This document shows positions 18,401 to 26,766 of a DNA stretch of 64,000 nt, one piece after another. The DNA comes from JBCFBK01 sp038562555 (lineage in GTDB: Bacteria; Bacteroidota; Bacteroidia; Bacteroidales; Prolixibacteraceae): assembly GCA_038562555.1 (NCBI GenBank), contig JBCFBK010000010.1:51234-115233 (forward strand), written 5' to 3'. How positions within the stretch are numbered: the stretch's first letter is position 1; the number at the start of each line of letters is the position of its first letter. The translations under genes were made by a program, and so were the position numbers. The notes beneath the pieces were generated by a model. It saw only the letters and a program-made list of their open reading frames with translations. It did not search any database and had not been told where the DNA came from.

Positions 18401-21400
18401 AGGCAAATGAGATCACAGATGCCAATATCGATGCGGTATTTGTGCAGCTTTTTGACCGGATGACAAACTTTAAAAAGATCGCCGGCCTGTTATCCTGGTC
18501 TGAAAAGAAGTATCCCGATCTCCTGCTCGTTTTGGATCCAGCCAACACGACCGAACTCAGGAAGGTACAATGCGCAAAAATACTGAAACTGAGCCTTCCT
18601 GAACTGGCGGAGCTGAGTATAATCACCGCCATCGATCCGCTTGCTGCTGATTTGGGAGACGACGAACCTTCACTGATGAAGCTGATCATCACGGCCCGGC
18701 AATTAAAAGCAGCATCGCTGAAAGTTGCTGACCTGGCTTATATCCTGCATCACGTCGATCTTTCGGGAAAACTGATCCCTTCCGAAGAATCGTTGTTTAA
18801 GCATATCCGGATCCTGCGGGACACGCTGAATGCCATAGAAAAAGAAAACAGCTCCGCTCCCGGTCAGGCCGACTTCAATTTTGCAAAAAGCAAAATGCTC
18901 CTGGTCTATGATGCGGCAACGACCAACAGTTTCTTTGAGCTGATCATGAACACAAAAACCTTTTCAGCTCCGTTCAATACCGTCGAGGAAGGTTTAGCCG
19001 ATAAGCTTCTCGCCGTACAGCCGGCAGTGGACTTCGATCCGTATAAAATGACCCTCACCTTTACCGGGACCCTCTCCGCTTCAACCAAGACCGCTCTTGA
19101 AAATGCGGCCGACAGCCTGGTATTGGCCGACATGGACGCCATTACCGTGCAAGCCGATCTCGATACCTACATCGCTGATTTTAAGACAGCAATCGCTCAA
19201 CTATTCACCAAAAGCAATGATGAACTAAGCGCTTTTGCCATTCATTTCCCTGAACTAAAAGTCATCTATGATGCCGTGGTTGCGGAGGCAACCCCTGAAG
19301 GGCAAACCAGCAAGCTGATTGAGCTGATCCTACCCGACTTGAAAGCAAGGCTGAAGGCAAACGGCCTGCAGCAGGCCCTGATCAGCATTCTGAAGACTGA
19401 TCCGGATACGGCATATGTTCTGACAAGCGCGAAGGAGATCATTCAGGCTGAAACGGATCCCGGAAAACCCGTATTGTATGATTTTACAGAACTGGAACGA
19501 ACCGTCGTCTTCGATCAAAATCAGATCTACGATTTCTATCTGGATGTCCCGGCAACCGATGATTATCTGGTTTACCTCTCGGCTCCGCAAGATACCGTTG
19601 TATCCCTGAAAATAGATCAGCTGGATGTTATTCCGGCGGTTACCGTCGACGCTGATGGAGAAGTAAAGAACGGAGCGCCATTGCCTTTAAAAACCGGAAT
19701 TCTCCATCAGGCGCAACTAAACATATCGGCTCTGCCGGCCGGCGGAAGCGTGACCATTTCCTGGCGGACCAAAGGACTTGAAAAGCAAATGATCCCTGCT
19801 TCGGCGCTCACCGGATCGGAGCAGGTTATTGCTGCCCGTACTTCCCTGATCAGGCTGTTAAAAGCCGCCCAGCTACAGAACCTGTTTAAATTTACGCCGC
19901 AGGAACTGGCCTATTTTGCCGCTGAAAATGCGGAAACACACGATTTCCTGAATGAACTGGATACCGCTGGTTCCATTACTTCCGCTGAGCTGGCCGGTCT
20001 TTGGGCAAAACTTGAACTGCTGATCAGCTTTAACCTCATCAAAAAAGAAAATGAACCTGAAGAAAATACCTGGCTGCAGGTCTTGAAAGCCCCTGCTGTG
20101 AAAAACTCGCAGGATAAATTCCTTTTGGAGTATTTCAACAACTGGCAGGAAGCTGACCTGGTTGCCCTGCTTGCCCATTTTGGATACAACCGGACCGACC
20201 TTTCGGCCCTGAGCGCCCTGAAAAAAGTGGTACAGGCCATGGGTTCGGTCGGCAATATCATGTATCCGCTGGCAGACGTGCTGAGCTGGATTACCAACGA
20301 TCCGCCCTTTGCGCTGGTAGCTGCAATCAAAGCAACCGTCAAAGGAAAAGTAACGGAAGCGTCCTGGCTGGAAAGTATGCAAACCGTCAATGATCCTGTA
20401 CGTAACCTGCTCCGGGATGCGCTGGTCAGTTATGTGTTGCAATACAGCAGGCCTTCGCCAGAAATTACCAATGCCGATAAGCTTTACGAATATTTTCTCA
20501 TTGATGTGGAAATGGACGCATGCATGAAAACATCGCGGATCCGTCAGGCTTTGTCGACGATTCAGTTATTTGTCCAGCGCTGCCTGATGAACCTGGAGCC
20601 ACAGGTCGAACCGGCTTCCATCAGGGCCGATCATTGGGCCTGGATGAAACGGTACCGGGTCTGGGAAGCAAACCGGAAGGTTTTTCTTTACCCGGAGAAC
20701 TGGCTGGAGCCGGAATTACGCGACAATAAATCTTCTATTTTCAAAGAACTGGAAGGCGAATTGTTACAGTCAGAGATTACAGACGAATCGGCTGAACTGG
20801 CTTTCCTGAATTACCTCAAAAAACTGGACGACATTGCCAAACTTGACATCGTGGGCATGTATCTGGAGGAAAACGAAAAGAAAAATCAGGATGATGATAT
20901 CCTGCATGTATTTGCCCGGACAAACGGGAACACACGGCAATATTATTACCGGCGCTTCGAATATGGTTACTGGACCCCCTGGGAGAAAGTAAGCCTCAAT
21001 GTGGAAGGTGATAACATCATGCCGGTCGTGTGGCGGAAAAAGCTCTTTTTGTTCTGGACATCTTCTTTTGAAAAGGCGGTAGCCGGAAACAACAACCTGA
21101 CACTGCAGACGATGTCCGATCAAACCTGGGGACAGCATGCCAAAAAGAACGTTGAAGTCAGCATATGCTGGGGTGAATACCATAAAGGAAAATGGACCTC
21201 TCCAAAATCGACAGAGGTAAGAAGGCCGATGATCATCACCAACGTCCCGTCATTTGAAAGCCATAAACTCCTCGTTTTCGGGAAAAAGGAACGGATTGAA
21301 AATCCGGCAGGGAAGTTCCGGGAACGTTTGATATTCAATATAAGATACAGAGGCTCAGGAAGCCAGCGGGAGGCGATCTTTACGTTTACCTCCAAAAATG

Positions 21401-22026
21401 CACCGCCCTATCTTGAATACCGGAACGATGATGACATTTACACAAAACTGAAAACGGGCCTGGATATCCTTTTCTTCCATCCCTATAACGGAACAGGCGA
21501 TCCGACCGGCTTGTACAACACGCAGTACCTTATGCCGGGAAGGGTAATGAAAGTGAATGTAAAACAACCTGTCGGGGCGGCCAAAGACGAGATCACGGAG
21601 ACGGTTTTGACAAAAAAAGACAAACTGACCCCCGGTTTTACCATTTTGCCGCTAAGGCATATCATCGAAAACCAGTATGAAGCTCCTGTTTCATATGCGG
21701 ATGAACACAGCACCTTCTTTGTCAGCGCCGACGAAACGACTTTCATCCCGGTCAGGCGTTTTGAACATTATTACCCGCTTTATGAAACGCCCGTAAAATA
21801 TGCAGATATACCGGTTCTGGTTGATAAGCCGATACCCGGATGGCCACCTGAAGAGGTTATCCATATTGGCGAAGATGTGATCCTCACCAATCCCTGGGAA
21901 TGGAATCAGGAAGCCATCAGGACCAATGTGAACTTCAATAAGATGCTACCGACTACCGATACGTTCGCCTATGGGGAAGCCTTGTTTGATACCGCCGGTA
22001 AAAACATGAATCCGGCTCAGATGTAG
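15433..22026 (+). CDS. Tc toxin subunit TcA, N-terminal part (TcaA-like)
   Basis: A 2197-aa protein with TcA hallmarks. Residues about 637-700 carry the VRP1/SpvA-type signature with the Cys cluster YCSCDHC (Cys638, 640, 643) followed by LSPAAYMVELLQF. Residues about 1690-1800 carry FLIDVEMDACMKTSRIRQA, FVQRCLMNLEP and RVWEANRKVFLYPENW, typical of the region annotated as ABC-toxin N-terminal or neuraminidase-like in TcA. Unusually, the first roughly 110 residues look like a peptidoglycan-binding module (GNEVLNLQKALQFLL ... NNYGPATTELVGIFQ ... GTVDEKT), followed by a transthyretin-like beta-sandwich (about 115-205). The pore-forming and TcB-binding parts are absent and are encoded by the next gene 22 nt downstream, so the shell and channel of TcA are made as two chains, as in TcaA/TcaB and YitA/YitB systems. 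Confidence 0.85.
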   Translation: MEKVSFPILPNQRGNEVLNLQKALQFLLKHKILKEFHAAHTSAGNGLARLEEKLTGEIAENNYGPATTELVGIFQMQQGLGRNRRGTVDEKTAQKMNELLNSLEEVIAGAANDKLYKVYGTVLNSKGAALSGYIAEAFVITLQRDISVGSVMTDLQGGYSISFRNPLTIAPDIEVRAYQKGDERNAARSAVKYNASPVEMLDVIVNAQKERMTSEFNRILNDVGIHLANVKLSELKEDQENRNITYLANKTGWDGRITAMLAGAHKLGESLKIDPSHIYAFLRAGVPASEDAIKALSLQQAKETISNAIQKNIIPDGRNTDGTIRVLENLAVGYLLTNKPSFSVSSMGEMLDLRLNADQKIIFAQTQKMVGDDSGKLWAMLKERGFSPDMISSLQLDGKLGFLTGRNAPLVKRIYDKFSLKNDVSLAGSGLYKPSVWKEILGNDIPEGLTADEYAIHLASQVKLSYPTAVAAEMVRSGEVNIGANGSTQEIVNFFYANEAKKNIGFQPVKTWEGFERLNKEAQSSAKMLERIYQLSPSDESMVALSKSGLTSAYQIARYTKQEFISKAGEAFPSVQEAEMTYNKASEVYSAALNIATTYLTSQSLPNIYSITGKQAKEQNEIVANPTLEELLGNMDYCSCDHCKSVLSPAAYMVELLQFIDLGDVPHDKSNPIDVLKSRRPDIENIQLSCENTNMALPYIDLVNEILEYYIVNGNLTELNGNDVPEGASQAELLAEPQYVNEAACEELKKKVFPYNLPFHQPLETLRFLFRMWDVTLENMLAVFSAPLASRKEALGFNNDEYKTLTDLGFKKLPEYFGEPENNTIAQLNAAIANGKAFCRRTGITYEDLIALLKTNFINPGVNLVPLFQKLGISLSDLNKFYSGTHTDAQLDAMIPDEINPDDYNGDVKQWLRDNEQLIMGMITLTDIGPEIVECNFAEVELRFALPDQAGNMLSPLAYHKFHRFLRLRHKTGWSIDTLDKVMKVLLPVQANEITDANIDAVFVQLFDRMTNFKKIAGLLSWSEKKYPDLLLVLDPANTTELRKVQCAKILKLSLPELAELSIITAIDPLAADLGDDEPSLMKLIITARQLKAASLKVADLAYILHHVDLSGKLIPSEESLFKHIRILRDTLNAIEKENSSAPGQADFNFAKSKMLLVYDAATTNSFFELIMNTKTFSAPFNTVEEGLADKLLAVQPAVDFDPYKMTLTFTGTLSASTKTALENAADSLVLADMDAITVQADLDTYIADFKTAIAQLFTKSNDELSAFAIHFPELKVIYDAVVAEATPEGQTSKLIELILPDLKARLKANGLQQALISILKTDPDTAYVLTSAKEIIQAETDPGKPVLYDFTELERTVVFDQNQIYDFYLDVPATDDYLVYLSAPQDTVVSLKIDQLDVIPAVTVDADGEVKNGAPLPLKTGILHQAQLNISALPAGGSVTISWRTKGLEKQMIPASALTGSEQVIAARTSLIRLLKAAQLQNLFKFTPQELAYFAAENAETHDFLNELDTAGSITSAELAGLWAKLELLISFNLIKKENEPEENTWLQVLKAPAVKNSQDKFLLEYFNNWQEADLVALLAHFGYNRTDLSALSALKKVVQAMGSVGNIMYPLADVLSWITNDPPFALVAAIKATVKGKVTEASWLESMQTVNDPVRNLLRDALVSYVLQYSRPSPEITNADKLYEYFLIDVEMDACMKTSRIRQALSTIQLFVQRCLMNLEPQVEPASIRADHWAWMKRYRVWEANRKVFLYPENWLEPELRDNKSSIFKELEGELLQSEITDESAELAFLNYLKKLDDIAKLDIVGMYLEENEKKNQDDDILHVFARTNGNTRQYYYRRFEYGYWTPWEKVSLNVEGDNIMPVVWRKKLFLFWTSSFEKAVAGNNNLTLQTMSDQTWGQHAKKNVEVSICWGEYHKGKWTSPKSTEVRRPMIITNVPSFESHKLLVFGKKERIENPAGKFRERLIFNIRYRGSGSQREAIFTFTSKNAPPYLEYRNDDDIYTKLKTGLDILFFHPYNGTGDPTGLYNTQYLMPGRVMKVNVKQPVGAAKDEITETVLTKKDKLTPGFTILPLRHIIENQYEAPVSYADEHSTFFVSADETTFIPVRRFEHYYPLYETPVKYADIPVLVDKPIPGWPPEEVIHIGEDVILTNPWEWNQEAIRTNVNFNKMLPTTDTFAYGEALFDTAGKNMNPAQM

Positions 22027-22048
22027 TTAAATCATTAACAGAAAAATC

Positions 22049-25000
22049 ATGGCTAAGCAAACAAATTTTCATACACAGGTACTTGATTACCAGATCCAGT
22101 CAAAAACGCATGCTGAATGGGTTTTGAAGAAAAGGGCCAGACGGGATATTAAATACAAGTTCTCCCCACACTATCATCCTTACACGGATGAGCTGATCGA
22201 GACCCTCAACCGGGATGGATTGCCGGCGCTGCTTGATGCAAAATATCATGAAGACCTGACGCAGAACCTGACGAACTGGTATGTTCCGGGCGCCTATGCC
22301 GTCACGCCCTTTCCCAGGGAAGAAATAGACGTGAGCGATGACGGCCCGTACGCGATCTATAACTGGGAGCTGTTCTTTCATGCTCCGCTGATTGTTGCCG
22401 TTCATCTCAGTAAAAACCAGCGGTTTGCGGAAGCGCAAAAATGGTTTCATTTTATCTTTGATCCCACCAGCAATGATAAGTCTGTCCCTTCACCACAGCG
22501 TTTCTGGCGGTTTTTGCGGTTCAGGAAGGAAACCAAAACCGAATTTATCCAGGAACTGCTGACGGAGCTTGCAAAAGGCGAAGACAATGAGCTGAAAGAA
22601 CGACTCGAGAAAAGTATCCAGGCCTGGCGTGATAAACCCTTCCAGCCGCATGTCATTGCGCGCACGCGTTACCTGGCTTACCAGTTGAACGTGCTGATGA
22701 AATACCTGGATAACCTGATCGCGTGGGGTGATCAGCTTTTCAGGCAGGACACCATCGAAACACTGAATGAGGCGACACAGGTTTATGTGTTGGCTGCCAA
22801 CATTCTGGGACCAAAACCAATGAAGATCCCGCCGAGGGGAAAAAGAACCTCCAAAAGCTACAAGCAGCTAAAGGGATCTGGTATCGACGCCTTTGGAAAT
22901 GCGCTGATCGAAATTGAAAACGAGTTTCCCTTCAACACGCATCCTACAACCACCATTCCTGTGGCGGAGGGGAGCATGGCCGCTGCACTGGGCATTGGCC
23001 GGAGTTTGTATTTCTGTATTCCGCAAAACGACAAATTACTGGAGTACTGGGATACCGTTGCCGACCGGCTGTTTAAGATCAGGCATTGCATGAACATCGA
23101 AGGCGTTGTTCGCCAGCTTCCTTTGTTCGATCCGCCAATCGACCCCGGCATGCTGGTGAAAGCAGTCGCCGCAGGGCTTGATATCGGAAGTATTGTGAAT
23201 AATATCAATCAGCCGCTGTCGACCGTCCGCGGGCCGCTTTTACTTCAAAAGGCGATGGAAATCTGCGCCGAAGTGAAAGCCTTAGGTGCAGCCTTGCTTT
23301 CCGCTCTGGAGAAAAAGGATGCCGAACAGGTGATGCTTTTAAGGCAGCAGCACGAATTAAACATCTTGAAGCTGGTACAGGACGTCCGGTTCCTGCAATG
23401 GAAAGAAACAGAAGCCGCCACCGAGTCGCTCTTGCGCAGCAGATCGGTCGCCTTTGAGCGTTTCCGCCATTATAAACGGATCCTGGGCAGCAAGGAAGCC
23501 GATCTGGATCAGCTAAGAACAATTGAAATGGCCCGGAGGGAACTGACTGAAGAGACCTTTGATGAAGTCTATTCCGAATTCATCGGCGAGTATGCCGGAG
23601 AGCTTGCAAAAGAGGACTATCGCAAAGAAACTTCTGTGGGAGGCATCATGGAATTCGCGGGGAATATTGTGACCGGCATCTTTGGAGGTGAGTTAGGCAA
23701 AACCTTACCCCTGAATAAAAATGAAGATGCTGAACTCAATATTTTTCTTCCAAGTTATGATACCTTCAGTACGCTGTCGACCATTTTAAAATTAGTCTCA
23801 CCGATCGTTGGCTTAATCCCGCAATTCAATGCCCATGGTACCCCGCTGGGCGTAGGGGCAGCCGCAGGCTTTGGCGGTGTTCAGTTAAAAAGTGCCGCCG
23901 ACGGCGGTGCCGACGTCGCTCAAAAAGTTGCAGAGGCATTTGCTTCGAGTGCAGAGCGCGCATCCAAAATGGCAGGCTATTACAGAAGGGCCGAAGATTA
24001 CGTCTTTCAGGCCAACTCGGCAACAGCCGAACTGATGCAATACGGAAGACAGATTATTGCCTCCCTGATCCGCGAACAAATCGTCAAAAAAGAATACGAG
24101 AATCATTTGAAACTGATGGAGCAGTCGGAAGAGATCAATACCTTTCTTCAGGATAAATTTACCAATGCGGAACTCTACAACTGGATGCAGGGAGAAATTT
24201 CCAAAATCTACTTCTCCTGTTACCAGTTTGCATACGACATCGCTAAAAAAAGCGAGCAAACCATGAAACATGAACTGATGCGTCCCGAATTCGACAGCCT
24301 TGAGCTGATTAAGTTCGGATACTGGGACAGTGCCCGCAAGGGTTTGCTTGCCGGCGAAACGCTTTATCTTGATCTCAAACGCCTCGAAATGGCTTATCAC
24401 GAAAACAATAAACGGGAATACGAAATTTCAAAGCATGTCTCGGTTCACCGTCTCGATCCGATGGCGCTGCTGAAATTAAAAGCTACAGGCTCCTGCGAGA
24501 TCGATATTCCGGAATGGCTGTATGACCTGGACAGTCCGGGACAATATATGAGGCGGATAAAATCGGTTTCTGTTTCTATCCCTTGCATCACCGGGCCATT
24601 CACCAGCGTTCATGCAAAATTATCGCTGCTTCAAAGCAGTATCCGAGCCTCTTCGCTGAAAGGAGATGACTATAAGCGAGCTGGCTCCGAAGACACACGA
24701 TTCCGCGATTTTAACGGAACGATCCTGTCAATTGTCACCAGTACGGCTCAAAATGACAGCGGTTTGTTTGAAACAAGCATGCGTGACGAACGATACCTGC
24801 CTTTTGAAGGAGCAGGCGCGGTGAGCAAGTGGAAAATTGAATTGCCGAACGACATCCCGCAGTTTGATTTTGAAACGATTTCTGACGTGATCATGCATAT
24901 CCGCTACACCTGCCGGGAAGCCGGACATTTAAAAGATGCAGCAGCAAACCACATCCTGGAAGAAGTCCTTCAGGCGCCTGACGGCGGACTATTACAGCTC

Positions 25001-25342
25001 TTTAATATCAATCATGATTTCCCGAACGAATGGAACCTGTTTCGGACTGCAGTGAGTGATGTCCAGCGAAAACTGACATTGAACGTCGACAAAAACAGTT
25101 TCCCATACTGGACCAAACCGCTGGGCATGGAAGATACCATAACCGCGAGTTTTTGCAGTATCGACTGGAAGAAGAAACGGCTTGCCATTGCCACTGAAAA
25201 TCTGGATTTTACCGGTGACGCTGATACCGGATGGAACCTGACCGTCGATCAGACAAAGAATGTCCTTTTTTCGTTCCTGAATAAGGTAAGAACGGAAAAC
25301 AGAAATGCCTATGTGGCCATCTCCTATGCGGCCAAATCCTAA
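22049..25342 (+). CDS. Tc toxin subunit TcA, C-terminal part (TcaB-like: pore-forming and TcB-binding)
   Basis: The 1097-aa protein continues the TcA architecture. Near the N-terminus are IYNWELFFHAPLIVAVHLS and EAQKWFHFIFDPT, conserved in TcA. Long helices surround a Gly/hydrophobic tip (about residues 530-630: GGIMEFAGNIVTGIFGG ... LVSPIVGLIPQFNAHGTPLG), the expected pore-forming domain, followed by EEINTFLQDKFTNAELYNWM. From about 805 to the end is the TcB-binding domain (ATGSCEIDIPEWLYDLD ... LPFEGAGAVSKWKIELP ... VIMHIRYTCREAG). Last gene of the cluster, closed by a strong terminator. Forms the injection channel to which the TcB-TcC cocoon docks. Confidence 0.88.
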   Translation: MAKQTNFHTQVLDYQIQSKTHAEWVLKKRARRDIKYKFSPHYHPYTDELIETLNRDGLPALLDAKYHEDLTQNLTNWYVPGAYAVTPFPREEIDVSDDGPYAIYNWELFFHAPLIVAVHLSKNQRFAEAQKWFHFIFDPTSNDKSVPSPQRFWRFLRFRKETKTEFIQELLTELAKGEDNELKERLEKSIQAWRDKPFQPHVIARTRYLAYQLNVLMKYLDNLIAWGDQLFRQDTIETLNEATQVYVLAANILGPKPMKIPPRGKRTSKSYKQLKGSGIDAFGNALIEIENEFPFNTHPTTTIPVAEGSMAAALGIGRSLYFCIPQNDKLLEYWDTVADRLFKIRHCMNIEGVVRQLPLFDPPIDPGMLVKAVAAGLDIGSIVNNINQPLSTVRGPLLLQKAMEICAEVKALGAALLSALEKKDAEQVMLLRQQHELNILKLVQDVRFLQWKETEAATESLLRSRSVAFERFRHYKRILGSKEADLDQLRTIEMARRELTEETFDEVYSEFIGEYAGELAKEDYRKETSVGGIMEFAGNIVTGIFGGELGKTLPLNKNEDAELNIFLPSYDTFSTLSTILKLVSPIVGLIPQFNAHGTPLGVGAAAGFGGVQLKSAADGGADVAQKVAEAFASSAERASKMAGYYRRAEDYVFQANSATAELMQYGRQIIASLIREQIVKKEYENHLKLMEQSEEINTFLQDKFTNAELYNWMQGEISKIYFSCYQFAYDIAKKSEQTMKHELMRPEFDSLELIKFGYWDSARKGLLAGETLYLDLKRLEMAYHENNKREYEISKHVSVHRLDPMALLKLKATGSCEIDIPEWLYDLDSPGQYMRRIKSVSVSIPCITGPFTSVHAKLSLLQSSIRASSLKGDDYKRAGSEDTRFRDFNGTILSIVTSTAQNDSGLFETSMRDERYLPFEGAGAVSKWKIELPNDIPQFDFETISDVIMHIRYTCREAGHLKDAAANHILEEVLQAPDGGLLQLFNINHDFPNEWNLFRTAVSDVQRKLTLNVDKNSFPYWTKPLGMEDTITASFCSIDWKKKRLAIATENLDFTGDADTGWNLTVDQTKNVLFSFLNKVRTENRNAYVAISYAAKS

Positions 25343-25347
25343 TTTAT

Positions 25348-25390
25348 AAAAAAGACAAAGGCCGGAAGTTCCGGCCTTTGTCTTTTTTAT
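25348..25390 (+). terminator. Terminator of the Tc toxin cluster
   Basis: An 18-bp stem (25348-25365 with 25371-25388, 5-nt loop) with a run of As on the left arm and Ts on the right. It begins 6 nt after the last toxin stop codon. Confidence 0.9.
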
Positions 25391-25557
25391 AACGGTGTGG
25401 AAATAAAACATCATAATTGTAGAATAATATCCCGCGGGATGCAGGAACTGCTGAGGCCGCCGCATAGCTACGCCAAAGAACAGGAACCGGAACAGAAAAA
25501 AAGCACAATGGTTCGCGTTTTGAGAAGTCGCTTGCAAAGCTCACTAAAAATGCCACT

Positions 25558-26676
25558 ATGAAGAACAAAGCGTTTAAAACCATTCTGTATGGAACGATGA
25601 TTATCATTGGTACGTATTTTCTTTTCCTGGGGCTGCATAAAGCAAGCCCTTTCCTGATTCCGCTTTCGATAGCGATATTGCTGTCGATGGTGATGGTCCC
25701 GGTCGACAATAAGCTTGGGAGTATCGGGATTTCCCGGGGATGGTCGGTGCTTATTTCAGACCTGATCCTACTCGCTTTTTGTTCCGCGGTCGTATTTATT
25801 GTCGGAATGCAGGTGAACCAGATCGCCAATGATTGGCCGCAATACGAAAAGAAACTGAAACCGCGGATAGAACAGGCGATGCTTAAACTATCGGAAAAAA
25901 CCGGAATGAGTGTCGATGAGATCGAACAAAAAATGAAAAGGGCACAGGAAAGCGGCGCAAAAAACGTCGGCAGCTATCTTCAAAAGCTTACTTCTTTCCT
26001 TGGAAATTTTTTACTGGTCTTTGTATATATTTTCTTTTTCATGTATTACCGGGATAAATTCAAAAAATCTGTACTTGGCTTCATTCCTCCGGAAAACAGA
26101 GGCACAGCAAAAAAGGTTCTTGACGAAGCCAGTAAGATCAGTCAACAATATTTGTTCGGCCGCTTTATTCTGATTCTGGTGCTCATGGTCTTGTATGGCA
26201 TAGGACTCACCATCCTGGGAATCAAACAGGCGATCCTGATCTCGTTCATTGCAGCCCTGCTAAGCCTGATCCCCTATGTGGGCAATTTGATCGGATACGG
26301 AATCGCCCTGCTGATGGGAGCGTTGACGTCTTCCGGCGGAATGGGTACGATCATGGGGGTGTCGGTGGTTTTCGGTATTGCCCAATTTGTCGAGAGCTAT
26401 ATTCTTGAGCCCTTTGTTGTCGGGCAGAAAGTGAATCTTGATCCCACACTGACGATTGTGGGAGTGGTGTTGCTGGGTATTGTCTGGGGACTCGCGGGGA
26501 TGGTCGTTGCCATTCCGCTGCTCGGCATCGTAAAGGTAATTTCTGATCACGTGCCTGTATTACATCCGGTTGGATACACGCTGGGCACTGAAGGTACATC
26601 AACAGAATCGAACTGGAGTAAAAAAGTCGGGGATTGGCTTAAACGAATAAAAAACCGGAAGAAAAGGCGCTCATGA
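25558..26676 (+). CDS. AI-2E family transporter (YdiK/PerM-like)
   Basis: A 372-aa inner-membrane protein. Two or three helices open the protein (TILYGTMIIIGTYFLFLGLH; PFLIPLSIAILLSMVMVPV), a soluble helical segment with KISQQYLFGRF follows about residue 200, and then a membrane bundle with LLSLIPYVGNLIGYGIALLMG and YILEPFVVGQKVNLDP, the family signature. Members export small molecules or exchange ions; the substrate is not predictable. Stands alone between the toxin terminator and a separate transporter gene. A 167-nt spacer before it shows nothing recognisable. Confidence 0.85.
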   Translation: MKNKAFKTILYGTMIIIGTYFLFLGLHKASPFLIPLSIAILLSMVMVPVDNKLGSIGISRGWSVLISDLILLAFCSAVVFIVGMQVNQIANDWPQYEKKLKPRIEQAMLKLSEKTGMSVDEIEQKMKRAQESGAKNVGSYLQKLTSFLGNFLLVFVYIFFFMYYRDKFKKSVLGFIPPENRGTAKKVLDEASKISQQYLFGRFILILVLMVLYGIGLTILGIKQAILISFIAALLSLIPYVGNLIGYGIALLMGALTSSGGMGTIMGVSVVFGIAQFVESYILEPFVVGQKVNLDPTLTIVGVVLLGIVWGLAGMVVAIPLLGIVKVISDHVPVLHPVGYTLGTEGTSTESNWSKKVGDWLKRIKNRKKRRS

Positions 26677-26703
26677 TTCGGAGATATTCGTATATTGCTG
26701 CGA

Positions 26704-26734
26704 CTTATTAATTCGAAATAAGAACATACGTTTG
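26704..26734 (+). promoter_or_regulatory. Candidate promoter with overlapping palindrome, upstream of the DASS transporter
   Basis: TACGTTTG at 26727-26734 matches the -7 box. Just upstream, 26704-26722 is a near-palindrome (CTTATT ... AATAAG) covering the spacer, which could be an operator. No good -33 box. Confidence 0.35.
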
Positions 26735-26766
26735 CTATTAACCTGACTATCCCTTCTAAGAATCCT

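Noticed and set aside
20520..20729. Possible internal frames in the TcA gene
   Set aside because: The overlapping main frame matches TcA motifs throughout this stretch.
3769..25400. Toxin cluster as a genomic island integrated at tRNA-Pro
   Set aside because: No integrase, and I found no repeat of the tRNA 3' end near the far side of the cluster. The tRNA has its own terminator before the gap.
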